Origin: Muribaculaceae bacterium
Lineage (GTDB): Bacteria; Bacteroidota; Bacteroidia; Bacteroidales; Muribaculaceae
Assembly: GCA_024400895.1 (NCBI GenBank)
Contig: JAKSMA010000011.1
Location: 1-21,640, forward strand
Direction: 5' to 3'
Length of the DNA stretch: 21,640 nt
The position numbers were made by a program, and so were the translations under genes. Below, in pieces: positions 7,814-16,141 of this stretch (its first letter is position 1; every line of letters begins with the position of its first letter). The notes beneath the pieces are model-generated. The model saw nothing but the letters and a program-made list of their open reading frames with translations, had not been told where the DNA came from and made no database searches.

Positions 7814-9958
7814 GTGCTCGTTGAAGACGACGCATTGGCATCATTCACCGGCGTCGGTAGCGGAAAAGGCAACTCTATGCTCAAGAGTATGATGGGCGGC
7901 GGAGATGTGAATGTGTTTAATGAAATAGAGATTCTTGCTTCAGAAAACCTTTGCGCAAAAACTGTCAGCGAGCTCGGCATCAACTGCCGCTATCTCGAAA
8001 AAACCGGTTTCCTGAAAAAGAAAGACCATTATGGCACATCACCTATCGTGGTGGATGCTCCAAAGGAATTGTTCGACACTCTTTCAGTTTCGCTTCCTTT
8101 CAAAATTGAAGTCCATGCCGACGGCAAGGCCGACATCACAGTAAAGAAAGGCATGTTCTCAAATTTTGCAGAACTTGAAGGCGTAGAACTTCCGGCTACA
8201 GTAAAAACCCCATTCGGACTTTTCGTGGTAAAACCCACCAAATATTTCACGCCCAAGCATGAATACAGCATCACAGCAATGGTTTCGGGTATCATCCCTG
8301 CTGCCATCGGCCTTCAAAAGGATATGACCGTGGACCAAAAGGCAAAAAAGACCGACATCATTTATATGGATGTGATGGACAGCAATGTGCAGCGCGGACG
8401 CGATATCCTCACCACCCTCATTCGCCTTTACAACGAACGAGGCATTAAGGAAAAGGACACTCAAGGCCTGGCCACTGCCAAATTTATTGACGAACGTCTC
8501 TCGCTCATCTACAAGAACTTGATGGGTAGTGAAGCTGAAATTGAAGCCTACAAGAAGGCGCACAATCTGGTAGACCCTGTGGCGCAAAGCAAGGCTTCAA
8601 TCATGAAAGAGGAAGCAAGCGAAAATGCCATTATCGCACTTGAGACACAATACCGAATTGCTGGTATGATAAAGGGCTTCATCACCGACCCATCCAACAA
8701 GCATTCGCTCATTCCATTTGAGGCCGATTCCACATCTGCAGGCATGGTGAGAGCCTACAATGCACTCATCACCCAACGCCAACACCTTGAAAATTCGGCC
8801 AAGGGCGACAACCCTGCACTCCAACAACTCGACCAGCAACTGCATGCTATGCGCGAAAACATGCTCGGTAGCGTGAACAATGCCCTTGGAGCACTGCGCA
8901 TCAAGCTCGACAAGGCGAAGGCTGTGCATGGCGAAAGCCAAGGCGAACTCAGCGAAATTCCATCAACCGAGCGCGAAACTCGTAATCTCTATCGCGACCA
9001 GGCTATCCAGAACGAACTCTACATCTTCTTGCTGCAAAAGCGTGAAGAAAATGCTCTGAAGATGGCTGCGGCAGCGCCAAAGGGGAAAACAGTGGATGCT
9101 GCCTATGCCAACAGCGACCCCGTGAAGCCAAAGAAACCGTTGCTCGCATTCGTGGCTCTGATTATGGCGGTTATCATCCCTATCGCCATCCTCTATATCA
9201 AGAAGGCGATGCAAACCAAGTTCACTTCAACATCCGATCTTGAAGGCGTGGCAAAAGCACCGGTGCTCGGGCACATCTATCAGCACAAGAACAAAGACAC
9301 GTTGGTTATTGGGGAAGGCGTTGGAGAAAGCAAAAACACCGAACTCTTCCGCTACCTTCGCAGCAATGTCCAATTCATGCTTCCTGAAGACAACGACAAG
9401 GTGATTCTTGTCACATCATGCACTAAGGAAGAAGGAAAATCGTTTGTTGCTGCAAATGTGGCATCTTCTCTTGCCATGCTTGGCAAGCGTGTGGCTCTTG
9501 TGGAACTCAACCTGCGCAAGCCTCAACTGGCGGAAGCGTTCTCTATTCTGTCGCCTAACGGATTGTCGAGTTATCTTTCCAATAGCGAAATCACTCTCGC
9601 CGACATTGCAAAAAGCGACCCAAGCGGCGTGGATGTATATGTGGCTGGCACTGTGCCACCAAACCCATCAGAGCTCCTTCAAGGCAGCCGCATCAAGCAA
9701 CTGATGGACGACCTCTGCGAAGACTACGATTTCGTGGTCATCGATTCTGCATCACTCGCAGCTGTGAGCGACACATTCTCTCTCACTCAATACGCTAACG
9801 AAATCTTGGTTGTTGTTCGTGCTAATTCAACCAAGCACGCCCATGTGAAATGGGTTAACCGACTCATTGAAGATGGCAAACTCAAAAATGTGGGATTTGT
9901 GCTCAACAGAGTGAAGACATCCGACGAAAACGCCCTCAAAATCGGCAACGACAAATAA
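7814..9958 (+). CDS. wzc: Wzc-type chain-length determinant/BY-kinase, main part lacking its first membrane helix
   Basis: The frame downstream of the TAG is open for 714 codons from a GTG at 7814; the first ATG is at 7877, and neither is a convincing natural start. Counting from 7637 the full protein would be 773 codons. Visible parts, numbered from 7814: periplasmic Wzz domain with long helical/coiled-coil stretches (about 185-410), second membrane helix (443-462), then a BY-kinase P-loop domain. Walker A is SCTKEEGKS (535-543), Walker B VVIDSA (641-646), and AGTVPPNPSELL (611-622) is a conserved BY-kinase/ParA-like segment. The Walker A' region reads ALVELNLRKP (561-570), lacking both aspartates of the usual DxDxR form. 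The C-terminus ends at NDK with no tyrosine cluster. Family role: sets polymer length and couples synthesis to the outer-membrane channel. Without helix 1 this product would be mis-oriented or inactive unless the TAG is read through. Confidence 0.88.
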   Translation: MLVEDDALASFTGVGSGKGNSMLKSMMGGGDVNVFNEIEILASENLCAKTVSELGINCRYLEKTGFLKKKDHYGTSPIVVDAPKELFDTLSVSLPFKIEVHADGKADITVKKGMFSNFAELEGVELPATVKTPFGLFVVKPTKYFTPKHEYSITAMVSGIIPAAIGLQKDMTVDQKAKKTDIIYMDVMDSNVQRGRDILTTLIRLYNERGIKEKDTQGLATAKFIDERLSLIYKNLMGSEAEIEAYKKAHNLVDPVAQSKASIMKEEASENAIIALETQYRIAGMIKGFITDPSNKHSLIPFEADSTSAGMVRAYNALITQRQHLENSAKGDNPALQQLDQQLHAMRENMLGSVNNALGALRIKLDKAKAVHGESQGELSEIPSTERETRNLYRDQAIQNELYIFLLQKREENALKMAAAAPKGKTVDAAYANSDPVKPKKPLLAFVALIMAVIIPIAILYIKKAMQTKFTSTSDLEGVAKAPVLGHIYQHKNKDTLVIGEGVGESKNTELFRYLRSNVQFMLPEDNDKVILVTSCTKEEGKSFVAANVASSLAMLGKRVALVELNLRKPQLAEAFSILSPNGLSSYLSNSEITLADIAKSDPSGVDVYVAGTVPPNPSELLQGSRIKQLMDDLCEDYDFVVIDSASLAAVSDTFSLTQYANEILVVVRANSTKHAHVKWVNRLIEDGKLKNVGFVLNRVKTSDENALKIGNDK

Positions 9959-9975
9959 CGAGCGTCACACAAAAG

Positions 9976-11322
9976 ATGCTGACGAGGAAAGACATATTTA
10001 TCATTCGCACCTTCTTCATCCTCTTCTGGGTGTTGGGGTGCTTTGGTTTTATATATCAAGAGTTGATTCCTCCTTTTGAATCACTCTTCACTCCGCTCAA
10101 CCTGCTTAGCGACGCCCTGGTGATGATGCTCGGTATTGCCACCCTTCAAAAAAAGACTGACGCATTTCACATTGCATTCCTGTTTGCCTTTTCATTCGTT
10201 AGTTCTTGTTTAATCAATGGCCTCGGTTTTGTGCAATGGGCCAACGGCACACGCTCATTTTTCGGGATGCTGTTTCTGGTTCCGCTTTTCCGGTACATCT
10301 GGAGCGACGAAACACGCCATCGATATTTCATAACAACGCTTGACAAGCACCTCTTCATCTGGCTGATAGTGCAAGCATTTTGCGTGGTCGTACAATTCAT
10401 GAAATACGGCGCTGGCGATGCTGTGGGCGGTAGTTTTGGCGATGGTGGCTCGAGTATTGTGTCATTTGGCATCTATTTCTTCTCGTTCTATTTGCTGAAC
10501 AAGAAAATAGACCGCGACAATGTGTTTAAAAGCATTCGCGAAAACATTTGGCTGGTGGTACTGCTCTTCCCCACATTCCTCAACGAAACGAAGGTTAGCT
10601 TCATCTTGCTATTAATGTATTTCTTCCTGCTTTTCCCTATCAACCGCGATTACATTAAGCGTGTGCTGATAATTTCTCCAGTTGTGTTCATCTTGCTTGG
10701 AGGCGCACTGTGGGTATATATCGAAACCGTGGAGCGCAGCGACGACATGCTTAACCCCAAATTTTTGATGGAAGAATATCTCTACGGCGACTACACCGTG
10801 GAAGAATTGGCTGATGCCGTCGACTGGCTGACCGATAACGAATCATCTATCCCCGATATGCCACGCTTCGCAAAAATCGGTTTCATACCTTATATAATAG
10901 AGCAGAACGGCAATCACTGGATGGAAGGAATTGGCCTGCAAGGATACAATGGCTCGGTGAACATGGAGAAAAGCAAGATTGTAAACGAATACAATTGGTT
11001 TTTCCTCGGCACTAACCCATATGTGTGCCATATCATGATTCAATTAGGCATTGTGGGACTGATGTGGGCTATCGTTTTCTATTGGTTATTATACTCGGTT
11101 TGCCCTCCAGGATTCCGCAGAAACAAAAACATATCCATCTATTCTATCCTATGCTTCATCATCATCATCGCATATGGCGACTTGATGAAAACCCTATTCT
11201 TCAGTGTCATTTTCTTCCTGTTTGCCTTTCTTCAGTGGACTCCCCAAAATGGCGAAGAGGATGAAGAAGTGGATGAGGGAGATGGTGAAACAGCAGATTT
11301 TTCAGAAGCACCACTTCAATAA
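9976..11322 (+). CDS. Wzy-like O-antigen/capsule repeat-unit polymerase
   Basis: 448 residues, about 10-12 membrane helices, very hydrophobic. The FLNETKVSFILLL segment (201-213) and a large non-membrane loop (about 250-340, containing ESSIPDMPRF and GIGLQGYNG) are the layout of Wzy polymerases, whose primary sequences are poorly conserved. Wzy joins flipped lipid-linked repeat units in the periplasm. Its place directly after wzc (17 bp) and near wzx supports this over an O-antigen ligase (WaaL), which has a similar topology and cannot be excluded. The last 23 residues (426-448) are strikingly acidic (GEEDEEVDEGDGE), predicted outside the membrane. The next gene starts 7 bp after the stop, suggesting translational coupling. 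Confidence 0.77.
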   Translation: MLTRKDIFIIRTFFILFWVLGCFGFIYQELIPPFESLFTPLNLLSDALVMMLGIATLQKKTDAFHIAFLFAFSFVSSCLINGLGFVQWANGTRSFFGMLFLVPLFRYIWSDETRHRYFITTLDKHLFIWLIVQAFCVVVQFMKYGAGDAVGGSFGDGGSSIVSFGIYFFSFYLLNKKIDRDNVFKSIRENIWLVVLLFPTFLNETKVSFILLLMYFFLLFPINRDYIKRVLIISPVVFILLGGALWVYIETVERSDDMLNPKFLMEEYLYGDYTVEELADAVDWLTDNESSIPDMPRFAKIGFIPYIIEQNGNHWMEGIGLQGYNGSVNMEKSKIVNEYNWFFLGTNPYVCHIMIQLGIVGLMWAIVFYWLLYSVCPPGFRRNKNISIYSILCFIIIIAYGDLMKTLFFSVIFFLFAFLQWTPQNGEEDEEVDEGDGETADFSEAPLQ

Positions 11323-11329
11323 TAAAACT

Positions 11330-13018
11330 ATGAGAAATAAATCACTATATACGGTCATCGCCGCCATATTGATGACACTTTTCGCCAATGCAGAAACGCG
11401 CGAAATCCTCGTCAGTAAATTGCAAGGCGACTTAACCAGCAATTTGAGAAACATTTTTGAAGAGCTGAATCGTTCGGATAATGTAATAGTCAATTTCGAC
11501 AAACCCGGAAAATACACTATCAAAGGAACGATAGAATGCAAATCCAACATAGAAATAAAAGGCACCGGCAAAAAAAAGGTGACCATCATTCTCGACAAAG
11601 GCACGGACAGCAAAGATTTCAAAGCTTTCACCGACGACACCTTCATCACGTGCGCAGGCACAAAAAAACGCCCAATCTCTGTATCGATTCACGACATATC
11701 TATTAATCTCAACACTCACAAAGGCATTTGGTGGGAACAATGGGCTGTGTTCGGAATCAAAATCTACCACGCAAAAAACGTGGACATTCAAAATGTAGAC
11801 AGTTATGCCGACAACGCCATATTCACCAACATCGACATGCGTGTGTGCAGCAATATCACAGTCAAGAATTGCAATATCACTAACTACAACAACAGTTTTG
11901 CCGGAGGAAATCTTTGGATTAGGGGTGAAACATCAAATGTAACCATATCCGACAACACTTTCCGGAAATATGGAAACGACGAGATGTTTGCTTTCTTTGA
12001 AGCCACCGCAGAAGCACACTCCAATCGACGAGCCCACGTGAAGCGGGAAAACATTCTGATAAGCAACAACAAATTCATCTACGGGAGCGACAGAGGCTGC
12101 AACGATAACATGATTAACGACGTGCTTATTTCATTCAACACAGTGGGAGACGACATTGCTGTGAACGGTTTTGGATGCCTAAATGAAAACATAGAGTTCA
12201 GCGACAACCTGTTTGAAATCAATGCACCTTGCAGAAGGACGCTCAACATTGGATTTAGCGAAGAAGATACACAAGAAAATGTGATTTTCAAAGGGAATGT
12301 GCTTGAAAACAATTTCACAGAAACTGACAAAAGATATTACCATCAAGATATCGTAATCAAAGATAAATCCGCCGACCGAAAGAATGTGTATTTCATCAAT
12401 AACACATTCTCAAACCACATGCCAGTTGTCAACAATTATGGTACTACGGGCAATTCCATTGCATTGCTTCGCGGTGGACACATACTATTAGAAGACAACT
12501 ACATCTCCGACGACGCTCCCAACAGTCCTCTCACAAAAGAGACACTGGGCACCACTTTAATTTGGAGTGGAGAGCAAGGTGGCTCTGCCACACTTATCTC
12601 AAATGAAGTGATAGGAATGAAGCTCCTTGCCACCATATCGGAAGGTGCAGGAATTGACCAGTTCTCCATCAACGCTACAGACAACGACTTTGAGGGCGAC
12701 ACCCGAATTTACTGCAACAATGTTGCCCTTCTCGACCTTTCTTTCATTGGCAATGTATTCAAGTCGTCAAACATGAATTTCTTCCTGCAGGAATTCGCGA
12801 AAGAGGGCACGTTAGGGCTCAAGAACAATAAAGGGTATGCAACCAATGGCCAACTGATGACACACTGGTCGGGCACCAGCACATCAGCCATGCGATTCAA
12901 CACTCTGGATGTGACGGGTAACACATTTTATGGCACAAACGGAGAGAAAAATGTGTTCGCCAACATCACGAATGTGCGCAAAAAAAATGTGAAAGGAAAC
13001 ATTTACTACAGCAAATAA
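11330..13018 (+). CDS. Secreted right-handed parallel beta-helix protein (possible polysaccharide lyase, hydrolase or epimerase)
   Basis: 562 residues from the ATG at 11330; an in-frame upstream extension would overlap the polymerase gene and bury the signal peptide. Residues 1-21 are a clear type I signal peptide ending FANA before ETRE. The rest is made of short strands with recurring NITVKNCNIT, VTISDNTF, ILISNNKF, VLISFNTV and IEFSDNLF patterns, the asparagine-rich turns of pectate-lyase-like parallel beta-helices. Such folds host polysaccharide lyases, glycoside hydrolases, AlgG-type C5-epimerases and tailspike depolymerases. Its position in the polymerase operon implies action on the polymer during or after export. 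No catalytic triad could be assigned with confidence. Cysteines are few and scattered. Confidence 0.8.
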   Translation: MRNKSLYTVIAAILMTLFANAETREILVSKLQGDLTSNLRNIFEELNRSDNVIVNFDKPGKYTIKGTIECKSNIEIKGTGKKKVTIILDKGTDSKDFKAFTDDTFITCAGTKKRPISVSIHDISINLNTHKGIWWEQWAVFGIKIYHAKNVDIQNVDSYADNAIFTNIDMRVCSNITVKNCNITNYNNSFAGGNLWIRGETSNVTISDNTFRKYGNDEMFAFFEATAEAHSNRRAHVKRENILISNNKFIYGSDRGCNDNMINDVLISFNTVGDDIAVNGFGCLNENIEFSDNLFEINAPCRRTLNIGFSEEDTQENVIFKGNVLENNFTETDKRYYHQDIVIKDKSADRKNVYFINNTFSNHMPVVNNYGTTGNSIALLRGGHILLEDNYISDDAPNSPLTKETLGTTLIWSGEQGGSATLISNEVIGMKLLATISEGAGIDQFSINATDNDFEGDTRIYCNNVALLDLSFIGNVFKSSNMNFFLQEFAKEGTLGLKNNKGYATNGQLMTHWSGTSTSAMRFNTLDVTGNTFYGTNGEKNVFANITNVRKKNVKGNIYYSK

Positions 13019-13037
13019 TCAAGCAGCGCCAACGAAA

Positions 13038-13997
13038 ATGAAGCAGCGTATCGACAGTCTCGACATAGCAAAAGCTCTCTGCATTATCCTTGTGGTTATC
13101 GGGCATTTCAATCCTGATAATGCCCCCGTATTTTGGAAGTGGGTCAATACAATCATCTACTCTTTCCACATGCCTCTGTTTCTTTTCGCAAGTGGATTGG
13201 TCTATCACTACACACTTAACAAAAAGCAAAGTTTCACCTCATTCATTGGAAAAAAGTTGAAACGTCTTGCAGTACCCTATCTTATCACATCTGCCATAAT
13301 CATCACGATCAAACTCGCCTCACAAGGAAACGCCCAAGTCGACAATCCCGTGTCGCTATATTCCTTCATTGAAATGTTCTATCTCCCATCCGCGGGGTAT
13401 TTCCTTTGGTTCGTATGGGTGCTGATGCTAATGTTTGTCATCATCTGGTTCGCAAAAAGCAAAACATCTCGCACAATATTGTTCTTAATATCCATTGCGC
13501 TATATTACATTCCCGTTAACTTCCCGGAGATTTTCTGTCTACGGCAGTCCAAAGTAATGATGATATATTTCATGGCTGGTGTGATGTTCGGAGAATACAA
13601 TCTTGCCACAATTCTCAAACATTCGCTTGCAAACACAGCGTATTTATTACTTTATGCAATAGCTTTTTTCTTTTTCAACAATTCTGGCGACAGTTTGGTG
13701 CCTATTGTGGCTTTTGCCGGGATTCTTGCGATTCTTAGCATCTCAAAATGGCTTGACAGTCTATCATCGCTAAAATCGAAAGTGCTCCTTCCACTTGCTG
13801 CTGCAAGCTACACAATATACCTTTTCCACACCACTTTCATGGGATTTGCAAAAGCATTTTTTGCAAAGTTGCACATCAACTCTTTATTTATACTTGAAGC
13901 AACGATTGTGATCCTTTGTGGTATAGTCGTACCACTCACTCTACATCAGACACTCAAGCGGCACAGAATGGGACGGAAAATGATTGGGGTTAAGTAA
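13038..13997 (+). CDS. Acyltransferase-3 family membrane protein
   Basis: 319 residues with about 10 hydrophobic helices. The N-terminus RIDSLDIAKALCIILVVIGH (4-23) contains the family's conserved aspartate/basic motif and the catalytic-type histidine H23, followed by SFHMPLFLFASGL (42-54). KKLKRLAVPYLI supplies the conserved basic residues of the second helix pair. The family (OafA, WecH, NodX) O-acetylates or otherwise acylates cell-surface glycans at the inner membrane. It starts 19 bp after the beta-helix gene and ends tail-to-tail with the minus-strand GT2 gene, overlapping it by 8 bp. It looks AT-richer than the export genes. The acceptor sugar is unknown. Confidence 0.87.
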   Translation: MKQRIDSLDIAKALCIILVVIGHFNPDNAPVFWKWVNTIIYSFHMPLFLFASGLVYHYTLNKKQSFTSFIGKKLKRLAVPYLITSAIIITIKLASQGNAQVDNPVSLYSFIEMFYLPSAGYFLWFVWVLMLMFVIIWFAKSKTSRTILFLISIALYYIPVNFPEIFCLRQSKVMMIYFMAGVMFGEYNLATILKHSLANTAYLLLYAIAFFFFNNSGDSLVPIVAFAGILAILSISKWLDSLSSLKSKVLLPLAAASYTIYLFHTTFMGFAKAFFAKLHINSLFILEATIVILCGIVVPLTLHQTLKRHRMGRKMIGVK

Positions 13998-14937
13998 AAA
14001 GGTTTTTACGCCACCTGTTCATCTTAATGCACCTTTTCAACAGCGACGGATAGCGAAGCAAGGCATGCATCACACGAGTCTTTTTGGGGAATTGGCTACT
14101 ATCGTATGCCATCACCTTCCTATACCACGGATGCGTCTTGTCGTATGTCTTGATATAGAACGACAATCGGTCGATTTCCATGATTTTAATCAAACGCTCC
14201 AATTTTTCACTTTCGCATTTCTCCTTTTTTAGGAAGCAGCGCACTTCTTCAAAAAAGTCTTGCCACAGCGACAGAGTGAAAAACGCGCCTCCCACTGAAA
14301 GTGAGTTTTCATAGAAATAGTAGTCGTAAACATAATCATTGAAAATGCCCACACGTCGCAGATTCTTCGACAATTTCACATTGATAAGCACATCTTCACT
14401 CGGGAAGCGGCGGTCGGCTGGTGGATAAACATCTTCTGTCCATGTGGAAGTGCGGCACATGCAGTTGTGTGAACCGCAAAGAAATCCCAAAGTCAAATTC
14501 CTCTCCAGAAATTCTTCACCAGTCACCACCCCCACAAAATTATGCGGCTCGAGAGTGCGACGCTCTCCCACCACACGCATATAAGCGCCATAGCACATAT
14601 CCAAGTCATCGGCAACACAGTGGTCATACATCAGCTGCACAGCATTGGCAGGAATCGTGTCGTCGCTATCAAGTGGCACGAAAAATTCGCCAGAAGCCGC
14701 ATGTATGCCTGTGCGCCTTGCTTCAGCAAGACCAGCGTTTTCCTTATGCACAACCACGATATTGGAATGTTTCGCAGCATATTCATCGGCTATTTTCCCT
14801 GCATTGTCTGGGCTGCCGTCGTCAACCAATACGATTTCAATATTGCTGAAGGTTTGAGCCAAAGCACTATCAATACAGCGAGCCAAAGTGGCTTCTGTCT
14901 TATAAATGGGGATAATTATAGATACGGTGGGTGTCAT
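13990..14937 (-). CDS. GT2-family glycosyltransferase (GT-A fold)
   Basis: 315 residues. The N-terminus TVSIIIPIYKTEATLARCID is the standard GT2 start. The nucleotide-binding VDDGSPDN lies at 38-45, the ENAGLAEARRTGI motif at 66-78, and the metal-binding DxD equivalent at 90-93 (PLDSDD). The C-terminal part is helical, ending in a basic segment (RCIKMNRWRKN) that could touch the membrane. It would transfer one sugar from a nucleotide donor to the growing lipid-linked repeat unit on the cytoplasmic side. It is second in a two-gene minus-strand unit, 18 bp after the GT4 gene, and its last 8 bp overlap the end of the acyltransferase gene on the other strand. Donor and linkage are not readable. 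Confidence 0.93.
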   Translation of the reverse strand: MTPTVSIIIPIYKTEATLARCIDSALAQTFSNIEIVLVDDGSPDNAGKIADEYAAKHSNIVVVHKENAGLAEARRTGIHAASGEFFVPLDSDDTIPANAVQLMYDHCVADDLDMCYGAYMRVVGERRTLEPHNFVGVVTGEEFLERNLTLGFLCGSHNCMCRTSTWTEDVYPPADRRFPSEDVLINVKLSKNLRRVGIFNDYVYDYYFYENSLSVGGAFFTLSLWQDFFEEVRCFLKKEKCESEKLERLIKIMEIDRLSFYIKTYDKTHPWYRKVMAYDSSQFPKKTRVMHALLRYPSLLKRCIKMNRWRKNLFT

Positions 14938-14955
14938 GACTGAAAAGTGGCTTAA

Positions 14956-16017
14956 TCAAAAACTAATAAACGAAGATATAAACTTGCTGATATTCTCAGC
15001 CATTTTTTTCTCACTAAAATGTGATACCACAAATTGGCGGTTGGCAAGTCCCCGCTGCTGAAGAGTGGAGAAATCGCAAGCCATCAATCGCTGCAATGCC
15101 TCTGCCATGCCATCCACATCGTATGGCGCCACCTTTTCTACGCCTGGTGCAGATTTGATATAGTCGGCAGAGCTGGTGGTTTCAGTTACCACAAGAGCCT
15201 TCCCAAGCGCCATGCTTTGCAAAAAGCTCATCTGGCCATAACTATAACGGAATTCAGGCAATGGAACCACCACGAAGGCACTCACGCGGGTTAATTCCAC
15301 CAAATCTTTCAGCGGCACGGGGTCACGAAAATCAATATCATTGCACGGATATTTTTCTTTTAATGAACTATCGCCCACCACCACCAGTTTGTAACCTTTT
15401 TTATCAGCGATTTCGGAAAAAGCCTTACACAGCGTATCATTGTCGCGCTTTGCTTTTCCGAAAGTGAGAATCTGTTTCTTCATCTCCCCTTCCTGCGGAA
15501 TGAAATAATCCACATCGTTGCCAAACGGAATAAAGGTGGCATTCAGAGCCAATTTTGGATAATGATTGGCGTAGAGTTCAAGTTGGCGCGATGAGTGAAC
15601 AATAATGTGCGGGGCTTTGCGAAGAGCCCAACGAATCAGCGGCATTTCCGTTTTATTGACACGAGAGCCATTAAGTCCACCAATGTCGAACATCAAGTGC
15701 TGTGGTTTCTTGCTCACAAACGAAGTGAGCAACTCATACACCAACCCGCTCTGTGCTCCATGCGAAATTACCAAATCGTATTTTTTGCGCACCTTGAATG
15801 CCTTCCATGGCTGCGCAAAATAGAATTTCACTTTATGCTCTAAGCGGCGCACCCAGTTTTCTTCGCCAATGTCGATAATATCAACTTCTGTTCCCTCTGG
15901 AAAATACTTGAAGAACCAATATGGCTGTCCTTGCACCTGTTTATCAGGGGCCTGAATTGCTGCATCATCAGCAGTGATTCTGTGCACTCGCCAATTTGGT
16001 ATAAATAGTATCTTCAT
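14956..16017 (-). CDS. GT4-family glycosyltransferase (GT-B fold)
   Basis: 353 residues from the ATG at 16015-16017; an in-frame ATG two codons upstream (16021-16023) is the alternative. The start MKILFIPNWRVHR leads an N-terminal Rossmann half; a segment QILTFGKAKRDNDTL (about 183-197) begins the donor-binding half. The usual GT4 E-x7-E motif is modified: EFRYSYGQMSFLQSMALGK keeps the glycine loop but has Gln in place of the second Glu, as in one subgroup of capsule GT4 enzymes. This is the only gene in the window ending in TGA. It begins the minus-strand two-gene unit and is divergent from the GT4 gene at 16142. It probably adds a sugar to the repeat unit; donor unknown. Confidence 0.88.
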   Translation of the reverse strand: MKILFIPNWRVHRITADDAAIQAPDKQVQGQPYWFFKYFPEGTEVDIIDIGEENWVRRLEHKVKFYFAQPWKAFKVRKKYDLVISHGAQSGLVYELLTSFVSKKPQHLMFDIGGLNGSRVNKTEMPLIRWALRKAPHIIVHSSRQLELYANHYPKLALNATFIPFGNDVDYFIPQEGEMKKQILTFGKAKRDNDTLCKAFSEIADKKGYKLVVVGDSSLKEKYPCNDIDFRDPVPLKDLVELTRVSAFVVVPLPEFRYSYGQMSFLQSMALGKALVVTETTSSADYIKSAPGVEKVAPYDVDGMAEALQRLMACDFSTLQQRGLANRQFVVSHFSEKKMAENISKFISSFISF

Positions 16018-16025
16018 AATCATGG

Positions 16026-16033
16026 CAAAGATA
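16026..16033 (-). promoter_or_regulatory. Possible -7 element abutting the GT4 start codon
   Basis: On the minus strand TATCTTTG ends two bases before the upstream ATG (16021-16023). If it is a real -7 element, transcription would begin at or around 16019, making the mRNA essentially leaderless from the ATG at 16017. No TTTG lies at the standard 19-20 base spacing, so support is partial. Confidence 0.3.
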
Positions 16034-16098
16034 CAAAAAAATTGCCAAAAATAAATTATCCTGACATAGCAACTACAAAATATAATAAAACAGGTGGC

Positions 16099-16130
16099 TT
16101 TGCGTTATTTTAAAGGTAAATTATATATTG
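16099..16130 (+). promoter_or_regulatory. Weak candidate promoter for the second plus-strand block
   Basis: TTTG (16099-16102), 19 bases, then TATATATTG (16122-16130) resembles but does not exactly match the Bacteroidetes consensus. It lies in the 118-bp divergent gap before the GT4 gene at 16142, where some promoter is expected. Confidence 0.3.
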
Positions 16131-16141
16131 AACTATAGCCT

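Noticed and set aside
11204..11329. Upstream extension of the beta-helix protein
   Set aside because: It would overlap the polymerase gene by about 120 bp and place 42 charged residues before a clean signal peptide.
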